Shown in pieces: positions 11,661 to 21,594 of a stretch of 64,000 nt of DNA (its first letter is position 1; each line of letters starts with the position of its first letter). A program made the position numbers and the translations under genes. The stretch is from Euclidia mi (taxonomy: Eukaryota; Arthropoda; Insecta; Lepidoptera; Erebidae). The notes under the pieces were generated by a model. It was not told the origin of the DNA and made no database searches. It saw only the letters and a list, made by a program, of their open reading frames with translations. The DNA is taken from the NCBI GenBank assembly GCA_944739405.2, contig OX123187.2, positions 42,574,394 to 42,638,393 of the forward strand, read 5' to 3'.

Positions 11661-12341
11661 AAAATCCAAGATGGCTTTCGCCACAAAATGAAGATTACTT
11701 TTTTCCACCAGGTGGCGCTGTTATGTAAACATTGTTTTTGTTTGTGCTCGTATATTAATTACTAAATAAACTGTTTAAACTGACTAAAATAACATCTAAA
11801 GTGTAAAAAAGTGATAATTAACTTATAAACTAGTTGTGCTAGTGTTGGTGACACTTTTTAACCTACATATAACAAATTTTAGTGAAATACAAACTTTCTA
11901 AGAGTGACATTAAACCCATATATTTAGTGATAAACAATAAATAACTATTAAATCTAACCGTTTCCTGTAATACCGAACAATAAAAAGTGATTTACGACAA
12001 AAACTGTTCGCTGATATTGATAATTGAAAACTTCCAATTACAATATATTCGTTTTTTATTTGAATCGCCGCTATTACAGACATAATTTTGAGTTTTCGAG
12101 TGTTGCGCGAAGAAAGTAACGCCACCTTACAGTAAACATTGAACTAAAAGATGACACTGTTTTATCGATCGATATGGATTAAAATGTTGCCATAATAAAT
12201 GCAGTGTTGACAGACCAATTATTAATGGCATAACGCTGTTAGAATTGCAATAAAAAATAGTGCCATCTATCCTAACTTTATTGCACTATTTGGCATTAAA
12301 CACCGGGTCACGAGGTCATTGAATTGAAAACAACTGATAAT

Positions 12342-12413
12342 TGTTTACGTAGCTGAATGGCATAAGCAGCTGGCTTGTTTAAGAAAGTCGACGGTTCGAT
12401 CCTCGCTGAAACA
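12342..12413 (+). other. tRNA-like sequence in the LINE 5' UTR
   Basis: The 72-nt segment has TGTTT at 12,342-12,346 pairing with AAACA at 12,409-12,413. The D-arm-like GTAGCTGAATGGCATAAGC includes an A box, and GGTTCGATCC at 12,393-12,402 is a B box. The anticodon stem pairs poorly, so it is unlikely to be a working tRNA gene. It ends about 30 bp before the first ORF1 ATG. Confidence 0.45.
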
Positions 12414-12444
12414 CTTACGTGGATTTTTGCGTTTATTGTTATTC

Positions 12445-13770
12445 ATGCACAAAAGTACTGTCAATATGGATGATTTCGAAAATATTACCCAAAGGAGAAA
12501 ACAAATTCGACAAAATCTAGATTTCGATGACAGTGAATTTGATTTTAATTTGTCGCACCTAAGTCAGCCAAGTACCAAAGAAGAATTCATTGAACTTAAG
12601 GATAAATTGAACAAGTTGACTATCGAATTAGAAATTGCACACACCGAGGTCGATAACTTGAGTAGCGAGAATACAGAGTTAAAGAAAGAAATACATGGAT
12701 ATCAACAGAAAATGAAACTTTTCAAATCTGTTGGCTTAACAGAACCACAATCTAGTAATCTCTCTCCTACAAAATTCTACTCCCCACAGTACAAGCGACG
12801 TATAATGTACTCAAATATGAAGATAGGTGTGACAAGGACTTCTTCAAGTGAAATTTTAATGAGTTCAATAAAGGATCTGGATCCCATTAATTGCTGTCAA
12901 TCTGCTAATAATCAAGGTAATCAAAGCTATGTATCACCGATGACTGGGATCCAACTGGCACCTTCTACTTCTGTCGACCGGAATTCTATCGACGTCGACT
13001 TGGCGACAGTGGTTGACAGTGGAAACGCTGGAATTAAGATACAACGATTGCCTCCAATTCCTCTTAGTAACACTACTGGTCACGATACCTCATTGAGGAT
13101 GAAGAGTATATCTCCCATAAACACTGGAAATGAATGTAACTCAAAAGTTATGATTTTCGCGGATGAGAGCGGGTACAAAATGAGAAATCTATTACAAAAA
13201 CTACTAGGAGATAAATACTTTGTAACAGCCTACATCAAACCTAACGCCCCAACACACCAAGTACTAAGCAGTTGCGTTACAACGTGTCAAAATTTTACGG
13301 AGGCTGACTACGTCATAATTATGGCGGGGTCACATGATGACAACCCTATGAAGGTGCAATCTTTTTTATATCATACACTTAGTCAAATCAATCACACAAA
13401 TGTTATATTGAGTCCAGTCCGCAACAACAAATACTTAAATGTAAACAAATTGAATGAATTACTAAACCATGTATGCTGCAATTGTAAAAACGTATATTAC
13501 TTAAAATATTTAGAACATTTTGGTAAATTGTATGTAAGTAAACTTTTTCACAGGGAAATTTTACGTCTAAAATATAAAAATAACTTTCAGAATTATGTAG
13601 ATAAATTAAATCGCAATAACGAGCGAAGTACTGGTATATTGAGGCACTTTCGCAGTGTGTCTGTGCAAACCGACTCCACTTTAAATAATAATAAGTTGTT
13701 ATGCGTGGAAGCGGCAACACAAACAAATCATGACATTACTGCATTAGATACTCGTTTTTTTCGTAAATAA
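12445..13770 (+). CDS. LINE ORF1 protein: coiled coil plus esterase-like domain
   Basis: The ORF1 proteins of LINEs bind the element RNA and help form the retrotransposition particle. The first ATG is 12,445; a second at 12,466 (MDDFENITQRRKQ) is an equally good start. Early residues hold heptad-like runs (EEFIELKDKLNKLTIELEIA ... ELKKEI) consistent with a coiled coil. The C-terminal half (SKVMIFADESGYKM ... TEADYVIIMAGSHDD ... NKLNELLNHVCCNCKNVYYL) has the alternating hydrophobic strands of the SGNH-type esterase seen in CR1-group ORF1 proteins. The usual GDS block is replaced by DESG, so catalysis is doubtful. It ends 100 bp before the ORF2 ATG. No zinc knuckle is obvious. Confidence 0.7.
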   Translation: MHKSTVNMDDFENITQRRKQIRQNLDFDDSEFDFNLSHLSQPSTKEEFIELKDKLNKLTIELEIAHTEVDNLSSENTELKKEIHGYQQKMKLFKSVGLTEPQSSNLSPTKFYSPQYKRRIMYSNMKIGVTRTSSSEILMSSIKDLDPINCCQSANNQGNQSYVSPMTGIQLAPSTSVDRNSIDVDLATVVDSGNAGIKIQRLPPIPLSNTTGHDTSLRMKSISPINTGNECNSKVMIFADESGYKMRNLLQKLLGDKYFVTAYIKPNAPTHQVLSSCVTTCQNFTEADYVIIMAGSHDDNPMKVQSFLYHTLSQINHTNVILSPVRNNKYLNVNKLNELLNHVCCNCKNVYYLKYLEHFGKLYVSKLFHREILRLKYKNNFQNYVDKLNRNNERSTGILRHFRSVSVQTDSTLNNNKLLCVEAATQTNHDITALDTRFFRK

Positions 13771-13870
13771 ACACTACATCCAGCCTTCTCGCAATGGGGT
13801 AAGTAATGATAATATTGTATTGTATAAAAATAATACTATTAAACATGGGACTGGGACTAGGACTACTCAA

Positions 13871-16750
13871 ATGAGTCGCACCAAGACAATAATGCTATAT
13901 TATCAGAACGTCAGAGGTCTTAGATCTAAAATTAAATGCTTTTATAATAATATTATTTCATGTTCAAGTGACATTATTACGCTGACTGAGACATTTCTCA
14001 ATAGCTCTGTCAATGATGCAGAGTTATTTCCGTCGAACTTTGTTGTGTTACGTAAGGATCGTGCAGGCGATGTTGGTTGGGGTGGAGTTCTGTTAGCTGT
14101 GAGGGATTGTTATAATGTCAAAATAGTAACAAACATAGATGGTCTTACCGATGACAAAGAATTATTGTTTGCTGTTGTTAGATGGAAGAATATAAAATTT
14201 TTATTGTGTGTTGCTTATTTGCCACCTAGTTGTAATGACAAGCAATATCTTGATACATTAACGTGTATAGAGAATGCCATTAATTCCTATTCTAAATTGC
14301 GAGTTGTTATTGCTGGTGATTTTAATTTAAACTCCTGTAGTAAATCAACTAAAACCTATTTTAATAATTTCTTAGATTACTGTAAGCTTAAGCAATGCAA
14401 TAGTACATGTAACAAGTATGGCGGCATTTTGGACTTAATTTTGACGAATCTTGACACATGCAATATCAATGTTACATCAGATATCGAGCCTCTAGTGCCG
14501 TTGGACTCTTATCATCCCCCGCTTGATGTTGTGTTGACCCTACCTATGAACGTAACTAAAATCTCAACTATTCCAAAACAAACATCTAGGGTTTCCACCG
14601 AATGGAATTTTCATAAAGCAGATCTCCATGCCTTGTATACGCAGATTGCTGAAATAGATTGGTCAGATTTATTAAATACACGGGATGTTAATGTAGCGGT
14701 AGATATATTGTACAACAAGATAAACTTTAGTATAAATAATCATGTGCCTTTAAAAAAGCAACAATATAATAATAAATATAAATACCCTACATGGTTTAAC
14801 GCTGAAATAATACATTATATCAAATTAAAATATTATAATTTAAAAAAATTCAAATGTCATGGGTTGTTATTTAACAAGGAGTTGTTTAGGTATTATAGAA
14901 CTAAAGTTAAAGAACTTATTAATATAGCACATACACAGTATATGAAAAAAATGCAAAATAATATCAGTCGTGATCCTTCAATGTTTTGGCAATATGTTAA
15001 AGATAAACGTAGTAATAGACAGCAGAATAATGAATTTATCTACCGTAATAAGTCAGTGGAAGGGCAAGAAGCTGCTGATGCATTTGCAGATTATTTTAGT
15101 TCAGTGTTCCATAAGAATGTGCCATTGTTAGATCCTGAGACCACTCCAAAAGATGTGATTAATGTACCTCAGATAAACATTACACACATGACCGTTAAAG
15201 AACTAAAAAATGCAGTATTTCGTTTAAAGACAACATCAGCGTACGGCCCAGATAACCTACCAGCATTCTTATTGAAGGATTGCCTATCTGTTCTTGAAAA
15301 ACCACTTCTTTACGTCTATAATCTGTCCCTTCAGCAAGGTGTTTATCCTAGTAAGTGGAAAGTGTCTAGAGTAACGCCAGTGCCCAAAATAAATTCGTCT
15401 ACAGATGTTACTAATTTCAGACCAATAGCCGTCTTATCAGTTTTTGCTAAGGTATTCGAATCTTTTCTTAATAGCAATTTAATACGTGAAATTAATAATC
15501 GTCTTGATGACTCCCAGCACGGATTTCGACCGGAGCGCTCAACATTAACTAACCACATAAGATTTACAGATTACATAAGCTCTAATATAACTAAAGGTGG
15601 CCAAGTAGATGCTGCCTACTTTGATTTTACCAAAGCTTTTGATCTTGTTGACAATGACATCCTTCTTGCCAAGTTTTCAGCGCTTGGATTCTCTCCTTCC
15701 CTTTTAAAACTAATGGCTGATTATCTAAAAGATCGCAAGCAATACGTTAAGGTAGGACACTATCGTTCTCAGGCATATTACACGCGTTCCGGTGTAAGCC
15801 AAGGTAGCACCCTCGGGCCTACCCAATTTCTTATAATGATCAATGATATATCAAGTGTTATTTCTAAAGCTAAATGTTTAATGTTTGCGGACGACCTTAA
15901 GTTGTTTCTATCGATATCTAAACCTGAAGATTGTCTACTGTTGCAGCGAGATATTAATGCAGTATTTGAATGGAGTGTGAGAAATAAGTTGACTTTCAAT
16001 ATCTCAAAGTGTAAAACTATAACCTTTTCTAGGGCTCGTACGTTGACTAATATGAGTTATAGACTTGGAGGAACCCCACTCGAGCGTGTGACCACAGTTA
16101 AAGATCTTGGACTGTTATTTGACAGTCAAATAAATTTCCACGAGCATATTATCCACGTATGCAGAAGTGCAAATAAAGCTTTAGGATTCATAATAAGAAC
16201 TTCTTATGATTTTGGTAACATTGCAGTAATTAAAATATTATATAACGCGTATGTTCGAAGTATACTAGAGTATAATGCTACCATTTGGAACCCCCGCGAA
16301 AAACTCTATACCCTAATGATAGAAAAGGTACAACGTAAATTCGCACGGTTTCTTTACAAGAGAACTTTTGGATATTATCCATATTTATACCCATCCATGT
16401 TCGTGTCAGGGATGGTCGGTCTTGACACCTTACAACTTAGACGAGACTACAAGCATATTTTTCATTACTGTCTGTTGCTATTAAATAGAGTTGACAATCC
16501 TTCTGTACGGGAATGCTTATATTTTTATGTGCCCGAACGATACATTCGGGGTGCTGGACGTAGACAACATCCACTCCTTACTTATCCACCGTCATGGCAT
16601 TTAAACGTAAGTAATAGTAGTCCTACGGCTAGAGCCATCCAACTCATTAATAAGTTTTTACAAGCTCATCCTACTGCCGACATATTTTATGACAAAACAA
16701 ATGTGTTATGTAAGTCAATAATTTTATTTCTGACCATGGCCTCCAAATAG
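13871..16750 (+). CDS. LINE ORF2: AP endonuclease and reverse transcriptase
   Basis: This enzyme nicks the target site and copies the element RNA into DNA there. The first ATG in frame is 13,871 (MSRTKTIMLYYQNVRGLRSK). The endonuclease shows the N motif (QNVRG), the E motif (LTETF), IAGDFNLN and a final DSYHPPLDV block, where the family usually has SDH. The reverse transcriptase follows from about residue 480: NFRPIAVLSVFAKVFE, QHGFRPERST, AYFDFTKAFDLVDNDILL, SGVSQGSTLGP, and the catalytic FADD at about residue 672 (15,881-15,895). The thumb-like stretch NKLTFNISKCKTITFSR is also present. No stop or frameshift is seen over 959 residues. A C-terminal RNase H domain was not recognised. Confidence 0.9.
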   Translation: MSRTKTIMLYYQNVRGLRSKIKCFYNNIISCSSDIITLTETFLNSSVNDAELFPSNFVVLRKDRAGDVGWGGVLLAVRDCYNVKIVTNIDGLTDDKELLFAVVRWKNIKFLLCVAYLPPSCNDKQYLDTLTCIENAINSYSKLRVVIAGDFNLNSCSKSTKTYFNNFLDYCKLKQCNSTCNKYGGILDLILTNLDTCNINVTSDIEPLVPLDSYHPPLDVVLTLPMNVTKISTIPKQTSRVSTEWNFHKADLHALYTQIAEIDWSDLLNTRDVNVAVDILYNKINFSINNHVPLKKQQYNNKYKYPTWFNAEIIHYIKLKYYNLKKFKCHGLLFNKELFRYYRTKVKELINIAHTQYMKKMQNNISRDPSMFWQYVKDKRSNRQQNNEFIYRNKSVEGQEAADAFADYFSSVFHKNVPLLDPETTPKDVINVPQINITHMTVKELKNAVFRLKTTSAYGPDNLPAFLLKDCLSVLEKPLLYVYNLSLQQGVYPSKWKVSRVTPVPKINSSTDVTNFRPIAVLSVFAKVFESFLNSNLIREINNRLDDSQHGFRPERSTLTNHIRFTDYISSNITKGGQVDAAYFDFTKAFDLVDNDILLAKFSALGFSPSLLKLMADYLKDRKQYVKVGHYRSQAYYTRSGVSQGSTLGPTQFLIMINDISSVISKAKCLMFADDLKLFLSISKPEDCLLLQRDINAVFEWSVRNKLTFNISKCKTITFSRARTLTNMSYRLGGTPLERVTTVKDLGLLFDSQINFHEHIIHVCRSANKALGFIIRTSYDFGNIAVIKILYNAYVRSILEYNATIWNPREKLYTLMIEKVQRKFARFLYKRTFGYYPYLYPSMFVSGMVGLDTLQLRRDYKHIFHYCLLLLNRVDNPSVRECLYFYVPERYIRGAGRRQHPLLTYPPSWHLNVSNSSPTARAIQLINKFLQAHPTADIFYDKTNVLCKSIILFLTMASK

Positions 16751-16960
16751 TACCAAAATGTAAATAGTCTTTGTAAGTGTAATGTATTTAATATGTTTTA
16801 ATGCTGCCTAATGTGTTTTTAGTACCTAAAGTGTCTCCTATTTTGTTTTGTATTTTCTGTGTCTTATATTTTATATTAGTATCTAGACGTAGATTTAACA
16901 CTGTATAGCATATAAGCGATTTGGTTTTCTTTAACTGTAAGCTTATATTGTTTGTGTATA

Positions 16961-16992
<32 letters not shown>

Positions 16993-16995
16993 ATT

Positions 16996-17745
16996 ACCTA
17001 TTTTCTACAAATACCTCAATATGGGTATCAAATCAAATGAAAGGGCTTGATTCGTAGAATAGAGCTCACAAGGAAAATTCAAGATGGATGTCGCCGCAAA
17101 ATGGCGGATTACTTATTTTCCACAAATACCTCAATATGGGTATCAAATAAAAGGACTTGATTCGTAGAATAGAGCTCACTATGAAAAATCCAAGATGGCT
17201 GTCGCCACAAAATGGCGATTACCTATTTTCTACAAATACCTCAATATGAGTATCAAATGAAAGGGCTTGATTCATAGAATAGAGCTCACTATGAAAAATC
17301 CAAGATGGCTGTCGCCGCAAAATGGCGGATTACATATTTTCCACAAATACCTCAATATGGGTATCGAATGAAAGGGCTTGATTGGTAGAATAGGGCTCAC
17401 TATGCAAAATCCAAGATGGCTGCCGCCAAAAACTGGCGGATTACTTATTTTCCACAGATACCACAATATGGGTATCAAATAAAAGGGGTTGATTCGTAGA
17501 ATAGAGCTCACTATGAAAAATCCAAGATGGCTGTCGCCACAAAATGGCGGATTACATATTTTCCAGAAATACCTCAATATGGGTATCAATCGAAAGGTTT
17601 TGATTGGTACAATAGAGCTCACTATGAAAAATCCAAGATGGCCGCCGCCACAAAATGGCGGATTACTTATTTTCCACAAATACTTCAATACGGGTATCGA
17701 ATGACAGGGTTTGATTGGTAGAAAAGGGCTTACTATGAAAATAGA
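16996..17745 (+). repeat. 111-bp minisatellite, last part in Helitron copy 2
   Basis: About seven units, resuming directly after the LINE tail at acctattttctacaaatacc. The units are the same family as at 5,040-6,130 and 6,870-7,434. Confidence 0.85.
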
Positions 17746-18424
17746 ATGAGAAGTATCAACTAACAACAACACTTAAAACTTGAAAATAAAGTTAAGTAAA
17801 AATAAATTAATTTTGGGCGTAGGGTATCCAGAGTAAACATTATGATAGAAATTTCACTTGCCCAACGATTTTATATTTGTCTGATCAATACCCCAGATTG
17901 ATGAGAAGATTGGTAGCTAGAACTTACCGTATTACTTTTTTAGCTTTTAGTACATAATCTAACTAGGTAGGTACATCATTTTTTGTTGTAATAAAACAGT
18001 ATCATCATCATCAGCCTTTTACAGTCCACTGCTGGACTAGGCCTTTCCTTTGAAAGGAGGAATTGGCCTACTATACCACGCTGGCCAAACGGGTTGGTAT
18101 AGGGTTTGTATCAAGTTTTCCTTCTCTTACAGTGCTGTTCTCTGCATAATATGCTCCCTCTGTCGGTTCTTACGACACCCACGGGATGATATGGGGTGGC
18201 GACAATTTGTATTCTTAATCCGTCACCACACGGACGGTGTATCTAACATAAAAAAATACAAATATAAAACAAATATAAAACAGTATATCTAACATAAAAA
18301 AATACATACTTATGTATTTTACAATGCTCATGCTAGAGAAGTTATCAAATTGTTTTCAGAATTGATAGATTTATTGCCTTTAGTATTTAATGTAAGTAGA
18401 TTAACTTTGCCTTTTACAGTCAGA
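17746..18424. other. insertion between minisatellite and Helitron 3' region
   Basis: This stretch has no counterpart in Helitron copy 1. Bases 18,003-18,240 start with (ATC)n and a cagtccactgctggactagg motif, then a body shared with 33,988-34,140, and are part of a SINE-like element (family C). No coding region is supported. Confidence 0.5.
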
Positions 18425-19061
18425 TATCTGACCTAAGCGCAGCGTCATTAAAAGCGCTTTCTACGAGTTAGTGCGCTTAAGCACAGCGAGGCGGAGGGAC
18501 GGTCTGATTGTCTGATACGTATAGGTAAATTCACGAAAGATGACCACTGCGCAGAAATCTTTTTTTAGGTCCCCGTGGAGGTGCAGGGTGAGGCGCGGGT
18601 AGAGTGCCAATGGCGTGGCTCCGTTCTTGACGCATCCCCTAAATGCGTCAAGAATAGAGCAACGCCATTGGTGCACGAATGTACATATGCGCGACGGCCG
18701 CCATTTGTGGTCAATACTATATATTATACTATACTATACTATATATGGACCTATACTTTGTGGTACCTTTGTGGTAATGCTTTCAGATTTTATGTTTTGT
18801 TGCTGTTATATTCAGTAGGTAAACAAGCTCTTCATAACTTCATTGATATACTTACTTATTTACTAATCTTTACCTGAAGTTCAACGATTATGAAAACAAA
18901 AGTAATTTTCAACAAAAATTATTATCTGTTTATATGTATGCTACACGGCTAATCTACAGAGCCGTTTGTGATGAAATTTGACATGGATAGTCTGAAACCC
19001 GGGGAACATAGGCCATTCTTTATTAAAATATCATGCTGGCGAAGCCGCGGGCGAAAGCTAG
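18425..19061 (+). mobile_element. 3' region of Helitron copy 2
   Basis: The sequence from tgacctaagcgcagcgtcat onwards parallels 6,144-6,528 of copy 1, ending with the same gctacacggctaat, agtctgaaacc and gaagccgcgggcgaaag blocks and CTAG. About 18,550-18,720 is an extra block holding an inverted pair around gacgcatcccctaaatgcgtc. Confidence 0.65.
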
Positions 19062-19383
19062 TGTTTAATCATTTGGAAGGTACTCGTACTTACCTATGTT
19101 GCAGACAATAACCTTATACTTCAGTCGCACGTTCATTACTGAGAAATATCGTCATGGTCATGGCTAGACGATAATTCGATAAACAACCTTCATCGACATA
19201 TTTACGGGGCATGCTCGTTATCATAATCATAATACCTACGTACAACGTACCTAGCTATCTAAAATTGGACAAGAGGGAATTAAACTCTCTTGAAGCAGAT
19301 GTACCTACGTTGATTATCTACGAAGGAGAAGTTATGATATTTTTTGATTTGATTCATATTTCTTTGCAGTATTCTTAATATAT

Positions 19384-19443
19384 AAATTCATTGTACTTAG
19401 TTAGGTACTCTATACGAGTACGTAACTAAGTATAATGAATTTT
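19384..19443. repeat. short near-perfect hairpin
   Basis: Arms of about 26 bp (aaattcattgtacttagtta ... with complement ending atgaatttt) surround a small loop. The role is unknown; it could be a degraded MITE. Confidence 0.6.
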
Positions 19444-19575
19444 GAAAAAACGGTGTTTATATATCTTTGTTCGTAACTAGCGGCACGTCCCGGCTTCGCA
19501 CGGGTGATCCCTAATATTTTCCAGAAATAAATATAGCCTATGTCACTCAGGCATAATGTCGCATTATAATGGTAT

Positions 19576-21590
19576 TGTTACGAATGGCAATAATTGAAAA
19601 TAACGCCATCTATCAGTGAATGGGAGAACTAGATGAGATTAGATGTATCGGTTGTTCAAAGCTGTTTCATCTATCCTTTAACAGATGGCGTTGCTGTAAA
19701 TGGAACAATTACACAAGTCTAGAACACGTTACACGTTACCAGAAATTTCGTGAATCGTCTCGAAAAGACTAGTTATGTGTTCCGGCCGGTATAAATACCG
19801 CGCGGACGGGCGACTAGAGTTAGTAGTCCCGACCGGATCACCAATGAAGCCCTGCGTCACCTACCTCCGCGAGCAATCGCGTCGTTGACGCAGCTATTCA
19901 ACGGCATCCTCCGCACAAGCCACTTTCCCGCAGCATGGAGACTCGGCCGAGTCATAATGCTGCCCAAGCCCGGGAAAAACATTCTGAAGCCCGTAAGCTA
20001 TCGGCCCATCACGCTGCTGTCGACACTCTCGAAAGTCTTCGAGAAGCTTCTACTACTGCATCTCACTCCACACATCCAGCCGCGCGACGAGCAGTTCGGG
20101 TTTCGAGCCGAACACTCCACGACACACCAGCTCGCGAGGGTACTGCACCACATGACGGTGGCCCTCAACAAGAGGGAGAGCCCTGTCGCAGTACTTCTCG
20201 ACATGGAGAAGGCATTCGATCGCGTCTGGCACGCCGGCCTGGTCTACAAGCTGTCCACGTCTACTATTCCCCGCCGAGTAGCCTCTCGCCCGTGTCCTAC
20301 AGTAGGTACAAGGACGACATCCCCGTCGCTGGAGGCGCCATGCTGGCGCTGTACGCAGACGACGCTGCCTACATCACCACCTCCCTTAACCCCGCTCACG
20401 CGGTGGTTAAGATGCAGCGCGCACTGGATGCACTCCCGCCCTGGCTGGAAGACTGGAGACTGACGGTCAACGTGGCGAAGACCCAGGCGATCTCCATTGG
20501 TGGACGGAGACTGCCCCCGCCTTTCACCATGCTCGGACACCACGTCGACTGGTCCCCGACGGTGAAATACCCCGGCGTGACAATAGACCGTCGTCTCACG
20601 GTGGCCCCACACGTCAAGAACGTTGTTGGCCAAGCACGAACCGCTCGAGCTCTCCTGCGTCCTGTCTTGGCGTCCGGACTTCCCCTCCGTGCGAAGCTGG
20701 CCGTCTACAAGGCATACATCCGCACCCGCCTCACCTAAGCCTCCCCAGCGTGGTACGCGTTGACTGCGGAGACCCTCCGCAAACGGCTGCGTGCGCAGCA
20801 GTCGCTCGCCCTACGCGCCGTTGTAGATGCCCCTCGCTACGTGAGGAACGACGTCATCTCCAGGGACCTACGCATGAAGAGCCTCGACGACTTCATCGGT
20901 CGCCTGAGCGCCAACATGTTCGCCCGCGCTGACGGGTCATTCTTCCGCCACCTGCGGGAACTGGCGCCCTACCATCGGCGCCCACCGGACCGACCACTGC
21001 CGCGGGACCTGATCCCCGCAGCAACCACACCGGACTGACTCCAGCTCGCTCACGTCGGCTGACGGGCGCTTGCTGGGAGCCTCCCCCGGCAAGCTCGACC
21101 TCGCCAACGTAAGCGAAGCCCCCACCGAACAAGCCGCCGCTGGCTCGTAGATCGCTCACCGGACGTTCCCCTCTAGGGAATACTGCCAATGGGGTCAGGT
21201 CTCGCTAGCGGCGTGAAGCACACCCGGACTAGAGGCCCGGATGCGACACCAGTGGCAAAAACCACACCCCCGTGACCCGTCTGCAGCTGCAGGCGGCGGC
21301 CGAAACCATTGAGACAGTCAACCACCTGCATCAGTTTCCCCCCGGTTCCCCTAGGGGAATCGTGAGAAGACTCGGAAGTAGTAGAGTTAGTTACAATTGA
21401 ATATCGGAGCGATAATCATCAAGCGAAGGGAAGTAAGTCGGAAGTGTTTAGTGGTGTTTCTAGTAGTGTGAAATAAGTGTGTTTTTATTAGTGTTGAGAA
21501 ATAAGTGTGTATAGTGTTTGTGTTAGTAAATAAAGTACAGTTTAGTGGCATAGTGAGTTTTAATTTATCGTCGAACCCCAGTTCGTAACA
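19576..21590 (+). mobile_element. solo LTR interrupted by a LINE fragment
   Basis: The ends are inverted: TGTTACGAA at 19,576 and TTCGTAACA ending at 21,590. They are flanked by a 4-bp duplication GTAT (19,572-19,575 and 21,591-21,594). A TATA-like ATAAATA lies at 19,791-19,797 and an AATAAA signal at 21,529-21,534, in the order expected for a plus-strand LTR. Without the inserted LINE the LTR is about 450 bp. No second LTR or internal region was found, so it is a solo LTR. Its superfamily cannot be told. Confidence 0.65.
19825..21381 (+). pseudogene. decayed Jockey/R1-like LINE reverse transcriptase inserted in the LTR
   Basis: Coding starts mid-domain at about 19,831 (DRITNEALRHLPPRAIASLT) and continues with WRLGRVIMLPKPGK, SYRPITLLSTLSKVFEKLLL, EQFGFRAEHSTTHQ and LLDMEKAFDRVWHAGLVYKL. 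It then jumps frame and lacks the palm region before SPVSYSRYKDDIP. The catalytic LYADDAAY follows, with WLEDWRLTVNVAKT, and the frame ends in a TAA at about 20,737 with coding resemblance continuing to 21,038. The same 10 bp (TAGAGTTAGT) flank the insert at 19,815-19,824 and 21,382-21,391, a plausible target duplication. GC content is much higher than the surroundings. It is 5'-truncated, internally deleted and frameshifted. Confidence 0.75.
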
Positions 21591-21594
21591 GTAT

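Larger units (their letters stand above)
11709..16993 (+). mobile_element. apparently full-length CR1/Jockey-group LINE with two ORFs
   Basis: The element is a non-LTR retrotransposon with an ORF1, an endonuclease-reverse transcriptase ORF2 and a TAAA-repeat 3' tail (about 16,960-16,993). It sits in the 111-bp minisatellite. The flanks ATTACTTTTTTCCAC (11,694-11,708) and ATTACCTATTTTCTAC (about 16,992-17,007) look like a slightly diverged target duplication. Both ORFs are uninterrupted, so it may have inserted fairly recently. The esterase-like ORF1 favours the CR1 group; the exact clade is not settled by reading alone. Confidence 0.8.
6529..19061 (+). mobile_element. Helitron-like element, copy 2, expanded by nested insertions
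   Basis: The 5' region (tattataaatgtgaaagttt) directly abuts the CTAG end of copy 1. The matching 3' end (gaagccgcgggcgaaagCTAG then T) is at 19,041-19,061. Sequence homologous to copy 1 continues in order: the 5' region 6,529-6,870, the minisatellite 6,870-7,434 resuming at 11,660-11,708 and 16,996-17,745, and the 3' region at about 18,425-18,540 and 18,720-19,061. The intervening blocks behave as later insertions. Treating all of this as one original element is an inference from order and orientation. Confidence 0.5.

Noticed and set aside
12342..12413. Working tRNA gene
   Set aside because: The acceptor ends and A/B boxes fit, but the anticodon stem does not pair, so only a tRNA-like element is claimed.
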